Origin: JANNXQ01 sp038238555
GTDB taxonomy: Bacteria > Verrucomicrobiota > Verrucomicrobiia > Chthoniobacterales > Chthoniobacteraceae
Direction: 5' to 3'
Length of the DNA: 64,000 nt
NCBI GenBank assembly: GCA_038238555.1
Contig: JBBRXP010000001.1
Coordinates: 35,836 to 99,835, forward strand
The position numbers and the translations under genes were made by a program. Positions 58,754 through 64,000 of the stretch are shown piece by piece. The notes under the pieces were generated by a model that did no database searches, was not told the origin of the DNA, and saw only the letters and a list, made by a program, of their open reading frames with translations. Numbering within the stretch: position 1 is the stretch's first letter; each line of letters starts with the position of its first letter.

Positions 58754-59602
58754 ATGGCCCGCTACAGCTCCAGCAATAACGAACCGTTCACGCGCTGGAA
58801 TAACATCCCGGTCTATCTCACGACGATTCTGACCGCGTTATTCGTCGCGGGCCTGCTACTCACCGCAGTGTTCGGCGCGATGCACAGTCCGCTGCTCCGG
58901 TTGCTCGCATTCGAGATGCCGCTTATTCCGGTGTGGTCGGTTTGGCGCGTGGCGACTTACGTCTTCGTCGCGCAACTCAGTTTCTTCACGCCTTTCGCCA
59001 TCCTATGCTTTTACTGGTGGAGTCTCGGCATCGAGACACATCTCGGCCGGCAGCGGCTCGGGATGCTGCTCGCCGCGCTGACGCTTTCGGGGCCGGTGGT
59101 GGGCGAGCTGTGGTGGGTGGTCGGCGTACGCTCCATCTCGGCGGGCAACTACGCCTTTACTTGTGGGCTGCTCGTCGCCTTCTCCACCCTGTATCCCAGC
59201 ACCGAAGCGTGGGGCTGGGTGCCTTTCAAGTGGATCGCCTTTGCGTGCATCCTCTGCGGTTCGCTCATGCTCCTCGCCGATCGCGACTGGGTGCAGCTCT
59301 CGCAACTCTGGGCCGCATGCGCCATCGGATTTCTTTACATCCGCCACGCCAAGGAACGCGAATACGACGACTTCCAATCGCCCTTCGCGGGGCTCCGCAA
59401 ATGGTTTCAGCGCAAGCCCAAACTGCGCGTGCTCCCGAGACCCGCCGCGGTGCATCGCAGCGCGCAGGCCGACAGCACGGCGAGCGAGATGGACACATTG
59501 CTCGACAAGATCGCCCGCACCGGCCTCGCGAGCCTCTCGGCGAAAGAGCGCGCCCGGCTCGAGAAGGCGCGCGAAGCTTTGCTCAAAAAAGACGCGCGGT
59601 GA
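58754..59602 (+). CDS. Rhomboid-like membrane protein without the catalytic motif
   Basis: 282 residues from ATG 58754. Six hydrophobic segments (for example YLTTILTALFVAGLLLTAVF, RVATYVFVAQLSFFTPFAIL, FYWWSLGIETHLGRQRLGML) fit the rhomboid fold, and the C-terminus MDTLLDKIARTGLASLSAKE is the DUF6576 helix found after bacterial rhomboids. But the expected GxSG serine loop is NYAFTCGLLVAFSTLYPS, with no catalytic Ser/His seen. It is probably an inactive rhomboid homologue (iRhom/derlin-like) or a non-proteolytic chaperone. Confidence 0.72.
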   Translation: MARYSSSNNEPFTRWNNIPVYLTTILTALFVAGLLLTAVFGAMHSPLLRLLAFEMPLIPVWSVWRVATYVFVAQLSFFTPFAILCFYWWSLGIETHLGRQRLGMLLAALTLSGPVVGELWWVVGVRSISAGNYAFTCGLLVAFSTLYPSTEAWGWVPFKWIAFACILCGSLMLLADRDWVQLSQLWAACAIGFLYIRHAKEREYDDFQSPFAGLRKWFQRKPKLRVLPRPAAVHRSAQADSTASEMDTLLDKIARTGLASLSAKERARLEKAREALLKKDAR

Positions 59603-59614
59603 GTGGCCCGCAGA

Positions 59615-59640
59615 GTGGCGCAGGCTTCTAGCCTGCGTTC
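59615..59640. repeat. Family-D palindromic element, second copy
   Basis: GTGGCGCAGGCTTCTAGCCT and six more bases; the central GCAGGCT-TCT-AGCCTGC forms a 7-bp hairpin. It lies right after the rhomboid-like gene and matches the copy at 12245-12270. Confidence 0.7.
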
Positions 59641-59673
59641 CAAAAAGGAGCGCACAGCGCCATTGATCCGACC

Positions 59674-60369
59674 TTGAGCCTCGTGGTTCCGTGCTGGAAC
59701 GACGCCGCCGCGCTGGGCGTTCTTTTTGAAAAACTCGGAGCGTTGCGCGGCATCGCGGAGATCGTGGTGGCCGAAGCCTCCGAAGCCGATGAAGCGCGCA
59801 TCGCCGCCGCTGCCGCCGGCGCGAAAGTCGTGCATTGCCCGCGCCCAAATCGTGGCGGGCAAATGAACGCCGGCGCGCGGCTCGCCACCGGCGACGCGCT
59901 GCTCTTTCACCACGCCGACACCGACCTCTCGCAGCCGCATGTGAGCGCGCTGCTAGCCGCGATGCGCGATCCCGCCGTGGTCGGCGGCGCCTTTCACCGC
60001 AAATACGATGGCCGTCACCCGGGCTTCGACTGGTTGGAAAAAGTGGCGCGCGCGTGGACCCGGTTCGGCGGCACATTTTACGGCGACCAATCGCTCTTCG
60101 TGCGCCGCCGCGTCTTCGAGCAGTTGGGCGGGTTCGCCGAGATCCCGCTCATGGAGGACGTGGAATTCTCGCGCCGCCTGCGCCGCGCCGGCCGCACCGT
60201 GGTGCTCGACCCACCCATCGCCACCTCGCCGCGCCGCCACGAGCGCCGCGGCCCGTGGCGCACCACCGCCGGCAACGCCGCGCTGCTCGCGCTCTACCGA
60301 CTCGGCGTGTCGCCCGAGCGCCTGCACCGTTGGTATTACCGCGGCGCCGCCCCGCCGGAACGAAGATGA
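59674..60369 (+). CDS. Family 2 glycosyltransferase (TIGR04283-like)
   Basis: 231 residues from TTG 59674 (MSLVVPCWNDAAALGVLFEK). EIVVAEASEADEARIA replaces the usual VDDGS; CPRPNRGGQMNAGARLATGD followed by ALLFHHADTDLSQPHVSALL has the DxD motif, and FYGDQSLFVRRRVFEQLGGF with PLMEDVEFSRRLRRAG is the ED acceptor region. This pattern is typical of the small TIGR04283 GT2 proteins often linked to selenium/arsenosugar or hopanoid gene sets; no such genes are adjacent. The product is unknown. Confidence 0.82.
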   Translation: MSLVVPCWNDAAALGVLFEKLGALRGIAEIVVAEASEADEARIAAAAAGAKVVHCPRPNRGGQMNAGARLATGDALLFHHADTDLSQPHVSALLAAMRDPAVVGGAFHRKYDGRHPGFDWLEKVARAWTRFGGTFYGDQSLFVRRRVFEQLGGFAEIPLMEDVEFSRRLRRAGRTVVLDPPIATSPRRHERRGPWRTTAGNAALLALYRLGVSPERLHRWYYRGAAPPERR

Positions 60370-60429
60370 GTTACCAACATTTCCAAGCGTCAATTGACAC
60401 AACGCACGCTTTCCCGCACGCTTCGAAAT

Positions 60430-60672
60430 ATGACTTCACTTCCTGTTACCCAAGCCCGTTCCAAGCTCTACCAACTCCTCGATGAGGCTGCCGATTCTCA
60501 CGAACCCATCCAGATCACTGGCAAACGTTCCAATGCCGTTCTCGTGTCAGAAGACGATTGGCGCAGCATCCAGGAGACCCTCTACCTCCTCTCGATTCCC
60601 GGGATGCGCGACTCCATCCGCAAGGGCATGGCTGAACCGCTTGGCAAAGCCTCCACCAAACCGGGCTGGTGA
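60430..60672 (+). CDS. yefM: Antitoxin of the Phd/YefM family
   Basis: 80 residues from ATG 60430. MTSLPVTQARSKLYQLLDEA, HEPIQITGKRSNAVLVSEDD and WRSIQETLYLLSIPGMRDSI are the standard YefM sequence: DNA-binding Phd fold then toxin-wrapping tail. It overlaps the toxin start by 4 bp (GTGA) and represses its own operon. TTGACA at 60394-60399 is a possible -35 box, but the matching -10 is poor. Confidence 0.93.
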   Translation: MTSLPVTQARSKLYQLLDEAADSHEPIQITGKRSNAVLVSEDDWRSIQETLYLLSIPGMRDSIRKGMAEPLGKASTKPGW

Positions 60673-60932
60673 GTTGGTCCATCGCCTACACCAAGCAAGC
60701 TCAGAAGGACGCCAGAAAGATTGCGTCCTCGAATCTCAAATCCCAAGCCCAACGTCTTCTCGACGTTATCGCCAGGAACCCATTCCAGAACCCGCCTCCC
60801 TACGAGAAACTTGTCGGAGATTTGGCAGGCGCTTATTCACGCCGCATCAACATTCAGCACCGGCTTGTGTATCAAATCTATCCTGCCAAACGCACCGTCA
60901 AAGTCCTCCGAATGTGGACTCACTTCGAATGA
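60669..60932 (+). CDS. yoeB: mRNA interferase YoeB-type toxin
   Basis: 87 residues from GTG 60669. WSIAYTKQAQKDARKIASSN, YEKLVGDLAGAYSRRINIQH and RLVYQIYPAKRTVKVLRMWT ending HFE follow the Txe/YoeB pattern, including the conserved Glu/Arg/His/Tyr-rich active site and the terminal HF. YoeB cleaves mRNA on the ribosome. Paired with the YefM antitoxin. Confidence 0.94.
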   Translation: MSWSIAYTKQAQKDARKIASSNLKSQAQRLLDVIARNPFQNPPPYEKLVGDLAGAYSRRINIQHRLVYQIYPAKRTVKVLRMWTHFE

Positions 60933-60950
60933 GCGCAAGGCCCAGGTTCG

Positions 60951-61683
60951 TTAGTACACCATCACCACCCAGCCCCCCATCTCCCGAGCTTTTCCATTTG
61001 GGATCCGGCTCTGGACGGAAACCGGAAAGCGGCGCGTTACTGAAACCGATCGGTACCGGCTCCTTGTCTTCGAACTCCGAATAAAGGATCGGCCCGGTGT
61101 TATCCACCACTCCGGCATCGCCCGCCGCGCCGAGGCCGGTGGCGATGACACTCGAACTCCACGTCCTGGCCCTCGCGTCGTAACGATAAAGCCGAATGCC
61201 GCGCGCGTCGGCATCGTAACCAAAGACGGTGTGACGCCGCGCATCCACGGCGAGCAGGCGCGTCAATGGCTCTTCACCCATCGTGCTGCCAGCCCACGAG
61301 CGGCCCGCGCGTTTGGCGCACTGCGGGAGTCCGCGCGGGTCGAGGTAAAAGAGGAAGTGCAAGCCCGAGTCCACGAGCAGACCGCCGTTCCGATCGACTT
61401 CCACCGTATTCACCGCGACTTGGATGAACATGCTGCCATTCCAGATTTCCGCGGAAAGCGAATTGCCTGAGATCGACCAAAGGATCCTCGCGCTCTGATC
61501 CCAAGCCAGCGGCGCGCCGGCGGCGGAAGTGACGGGCGCCCGGCCACGCAAGGCTCCGGCACTGACTGAGGTGCGCTCGTAACGGAGCAAGGGCTGCGGT
61601 TCATCGGCCCACTTCCACGCAAAGGCCGCGCTCGTCGAAACCAATGCTGCACAGAAGATCGAGGCGGTCCTTTTCACGGGCAT
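60951..61683 (-). CDS. Secreted protein of unknown function, frameshifted near the 3' end
   Basis: From ATG 61683 with signal peptide (MPVKRTASIFCAALVSTSAA). The body (WDQSARILWSISGNSLSAEI, WNGSMFIQVAVNTVEVDRNG, LYRYDARARTWSSSVIATGL) looks like a propeller or jelly-roll. Near 60985-60995 the frame slips: the main frame continues as low-GC3 sequence overlapping yoeB, while the neighbouring frame gives GKAREMGGWVVMVY with high GC3 and a stop at 60951, avoiding the overlap. The latter is probably the true end. No family recognised. Confidence 0.6.
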
Positions 61684-61756
61684 GTTTGTAGGGCCGCGCG
61701 GCCCGGAGTCAAACCGTCATTCCACCGGCGCAGCGATGTGTGTAGGCTGCGCGCAC

Positions 61757-62446
61757 ATGCCATCCGATCCCGCTGCACCGGCAACCAAGTTCGACGCGAG
61801 CTACGTCACCGCGATGTCGCACTTTTATCGCGGCGAACTGGGGCGCATCATGATCTGGCGGCAGCGGCTCGACGTCACCACGAGCTGGGCCATCACGGTC
61901 ACGTCCTCGATCTTCACCATCGCCTTTTCCTTCCGCGATGTGCCGCACCTCATCTTCTTTTTTAATATCGCCGTCGTCTGGATGCTCCTCTGGATCGAGG
62001 CGCGCCGTTACCGTTTCTACGATGCCTTTCGTGCGCGGGTGCGAATGCTCGAGGCGCATTTCCTAGTGCCGATCGTGGCGCAAAATACCGAGATGCTCCA
62101 AGGCGAATGGCAGAAGCTGGTGTGCGAAGATTTGCTGCTCCCGAGTTTCAAGATCAGCCGCTTCGAAGCCGTCGGCCGCCGGCTCAAGCGCAATTACATC
62201 TTCATCTTCGCCATCATCCTCGTGGCGTGGGTCACAAAAATTTTCCTGCACGCGAGCCCGAAGATCGAATCGTTCCGTTCGTTCTACCTTGCGCTGCACA
62301 TCGGCACATCGATCCCGAGCTGGTTCGTTGCATTCATCTTCGTCGGCACCGTGAGCACTGTCATCGGCATCACCGTTTACATCGGCAAGCGATCCAGCGG
62401 CGAGATCAGCGAATTCGGCGCGCACCGCTCGTTGTGGCGGATCTAG
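61757..62446 (+). CDS. DUF2270 membrane protein
   Basis: 229 residues from ATG 61757. LDVTTSWAITVTSSIFTIAF, LIFFFNIAVVWMLLWIEARR and YRFYDAFRARVRMLEAHFLV are the DUF2270 signature: two helices then a cytoplasmic domain. Two more helices (NYIFIFAIILVAWVTKIFLH, GTSIPSWFVAFIFVGTVSTV) follow. The family is widespread in soil bacteria; function unknown. It is divergent from the secreted gene at 60951-61683. Confidence 0.85.
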   Translation: MPSDPAAPATKFDASYVTAMSHFYRGELGRIMIWRQRLDVTTSWAITVTSSIFTIAFSFRDVPHLIFFFNIAVVWMLLWIEARRYRFYDAFRARVRMLEAHFLVPIVAQNTEMLQGEWQKLVCEDLLLPSFKISRFEAVGRRLKRNYIFIFAIILVAWVTKIFLHASPKIESFRSFYLALHIGTSIPSWFVAFIFVGTVSTVIGITVYIGKRSSGEISEFGAHRSLWRI

Positions 62447-62526
62447 CCCAAGCAGCGCATCTCACAGAGACTTGGAAAGTCGGCACAATCGCACCCGCCT
62501 AATTCCGCTTCCACGTTGCAGAACTT

Positions 62527-63892
62527 CTACCTCAGGAGGTAAAACTCGAAGCTCCCCGGGAACCCTTTCAATTCGTGCCGGTCCGCGAACGGTTCGAGCG
62601 GAAGGTGCGTTCCCAGCAGCGCCCGTGCATCTGCGGTGAAGCAGAATGCGACGCCGACGCTGGCGGCAAACTTTTCGGCGCGAAAAATAAAGTTCACCTC
62701 CGGTCCCATCAGGCACTCCTCGCCCATGCTTGCTGCGCCGCCGACTGAGATCGTCCCGTGATGTACGATGATCCGAAACTTCGGCTCCGCCTGCGATAAT
62801 CTCGATCTTCGCGTAGCAGTCGCGGCGATTGCAGCGAACGGTGAAGACTTGACCGACCCGCACGGGGAGGCCATGGAGCTTTTCAAAATAAGTTTTCTCA
62901 TCGAAAGGCTGGCCGCCGTTGACAGCGGTGATGTCGTCGAATTTCGCCTGCTCGCGGTGCAGCCCGTTGCGCCACTGCTGCTGCTCCGTGGAATCGATGG
63001 ACCGAAAGACGAGTTCGCCAACATGCACGATATTGCCCGCATCGCGCACCGACGCGTTCATGTATTTGCGTTGAGATTCGGAGAACAAGTCCAACATCAG
63101 ATCACTACCCGCCGTCTCCCGTGTCTCCGCACCTCGTTCGAGGGAGACACGACTGTGTTGGACGCTGAAGTGAGCCTCCCCCAGGCGCACGCCCTCTCCG
63201 GTTAGCTTGAGCAAGCCTTCCTTGGTTTGAAGCGCCCATCGGATGCCGACGGTGTTGATTGCGGTCAACGGCAGATCCATTTTTATGGATTGGCCGGCGG
63301 CAAACGACATCTCGCGATGATATTCACCCCCGGGTGCTTCGGCGCGCACAAGAAAGGTGCCTGCCGGTATGCCTGCTGCCGTGAATTGACCGCCGCCGTT
63401 CGTGCGCACCACGACTCCAGTATCGCAGATTCGCACAATCGCGTTAGCGGCGGGTCTTCGGCTTGGAAAGCGAACGCACCCAAGGAACGATGCCTCTGTT
63501 GCTTTCGTTAGCGGTTCGAGCTTGTAGTCACGGTGGAGCACGCCAGCCTGAGCAAAAGGTACTTCGTCGCGAATCTCAACGCAACCGGGTGCGTTGAGTC
63601 GCAGTACAGCCGACGGTCGATCTCTTCCGATTCCGGTTACACAAACGCCTGACGGCCGCACGACTGGGTCGATCTGATTCTCTATAATGCAGGCTACATC
63701 GCCGTGCGAAAGTGACGGCGGATATTGGATGTGCACCACAAGGTAGTTGGATGCGCGAAGCTTATCTTTTTCCACCGGCTTCAAATAAGCGAGCAAGCCG
63801 GCAACATCCCCGGCCTCGGTCAGCTCCCGTAGAACTTTTACGTCCGGTTTGAACTGCACCGCTAGTGTAGTGTTCAGTAAATAAAAGGTCAT
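62527..63892 (-). CDS. Composite protein with a class III cyclase-like C-terminus, frameshifted
   Basis: From ATG 63892 the product starts MTFYLLNTTLAVQFKPDVKV. An N-terminal domain of unknown type (to about 140) leads to a CarboxypepD_reg-like beta-sandwich (RRPAANAIVRICDTGVVVRT, then NGGGQFTAAGIPAGTFLVRA). Near 62795 the frame slips: CYAKIEIIAGG continues as AEPKFRIIVHHGTISVGGAA in another frame and ends SFEFYLLR at 62527. That part (HHGTISVGG, MGPEVNFIFRAEKFA, ELKGFPGSFEFYLL) matches the C-terminal half of adenylate/guanylate cyclase domains, without the N-terminal catalytic Asp residues. The role is unclear. Confidence 0.6.
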
Positions 63893-63894
63893 AA

Positions 63895-64000
63895 TTATTT
63901 CGGCGTTTCTGCTTCGATCTTGAGGCGGGCGGCCTTGATCTTGGCCAGAATGGCGGCGCCTTGGGCTTTCCACACGTAGCGCGACGGGCGCAGATTGCGC
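63895..64000 (-). CDS. C-terminal end of a gene cut by the window edge
   Basis: Thirty-five codons read leftward from the right edge to a TAA at 63895: NLRPSRYVWKAQGAAILAKI, then KAARLKIEAETPK. The R-YVW-A-A-IL-KI pattern recalls the last residues of IS630-like transposases, but this is too short to be sure. It stops 2 bp before the start of the composite cyclase-like gene, so the two are adjacent in one direction. Confidence 0.4.
   Translation of the reverse strand, partial: RNLRPSRYVWKAQGAAILAKIKAARLKIEAETPK

Noticed and set aside
60394..60422. TTGACA as the -35 box of a yefM promoter
   Set aside because: The hexamer at 17-bp spacing is CACGCT, a poor -10, so the promoter cannot be supported.
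63800..63892. Start of the composite gene (FYLLNTTLAV) as a viral ring-nuclease (STIV B116/DUF1874) protein
   Set aside because: Only the first few residues look alike; the expected conserved S-A-I-G-H block is absent.
1..64000. rRNA, tRNA or prophage regions
   Set aside because: No conserved rRNA segments, cloverleaf-type sequences or phage structural genes were seen in any intergenic gap.

Overview
The window is GC-rich (roughly 60-65%) bacterial chromosome from a Gram-negative-type organism. It encodes a TonB-dependent receptor, TamA/TamB, a type II pseudopilin, a PEP-CTERM protein, DUF1080, DUF1573 and DUF4331 proteins, a formylglycine-type sulfatase and a GTP-dependent PEP carboxykinase. 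This mix, together with many intergenic repeats, fits Verrucomicrobiota best; Planctomycetota or Acidobacteriota cannot be excluded. There is no rRNA, tRNA, CRISPR array, prophage or complete insertion sequence.

Layout. 1-7.1 kb: a TonB receptor cut by the window edge, a secreted DUF1080 protein, and a three-domain membrane enzyme (GH18-like, NodB deacetylase, GT2 synthase). 7.2-12.3 kb: a DUF1573 protein, a broken glycine-rich/Ig-like secreted protein and a PEP-CTERM protein, among palindromic repeat elements. 12.4-17.3 kb: tatD, a PIN toxin pair, fabH, der and pgsA. 17.3-25.3 kb: an unusual glycosyltransferase-like protein, a ParE/RelE pair, gspG with companions, an esterase and an SPFH protein. 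25.3-31.2 kb: DUF4331, TPR, HupE/UreJ, Ku, and small YqjD/CsbD-type stress proteins. 31.2-38.4 kb: tamA-tamB and an OppF-like ATPase. 39.5-42.7 kb: folP-cdaA-cdaR-glmM, a c-di-AMP/cell-wall operon. 42.7-47.7 kb: an HsdR remnant, esterase-sulfatase, VapBC, a 3D-domain lipoprotein and a response regulator. 48.0-56.0 kb: a complete dltD-dltC-dltX-dltA-dltB operon followed by a beta-propeller/PHP protein. 56-64 kb: Uma2, pckG, a rhomboid-like protein, a GT2, YefM-YoeB, DUF2270 and a damaged cyclase-like gene.

The most interesting system is the dlt-like operon (51140-55969). It holds all five components of the Gram-positive D-alanylation machine, including a 49-residue DltX with the terminal FVYQEF motif, in a genome that has outer-membrane machinery and no visible teichoic-acid genes. 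A terminator that competes with an upstream hairpin separates it from the next gene.

The second theme is repeats. Several families of palindromic elements occur as inverted doublets. A distinct class of word-like short tandem repeats often occurs as inverted pairs at gene ends, and a few copies lie inside coding sequence.

Several genes carry single-base frameshifts, some in G runs, while their neighbours and overlapping start/stop junctions stay intact. Part of these are probably assembly errors rather than real pseudogenes.
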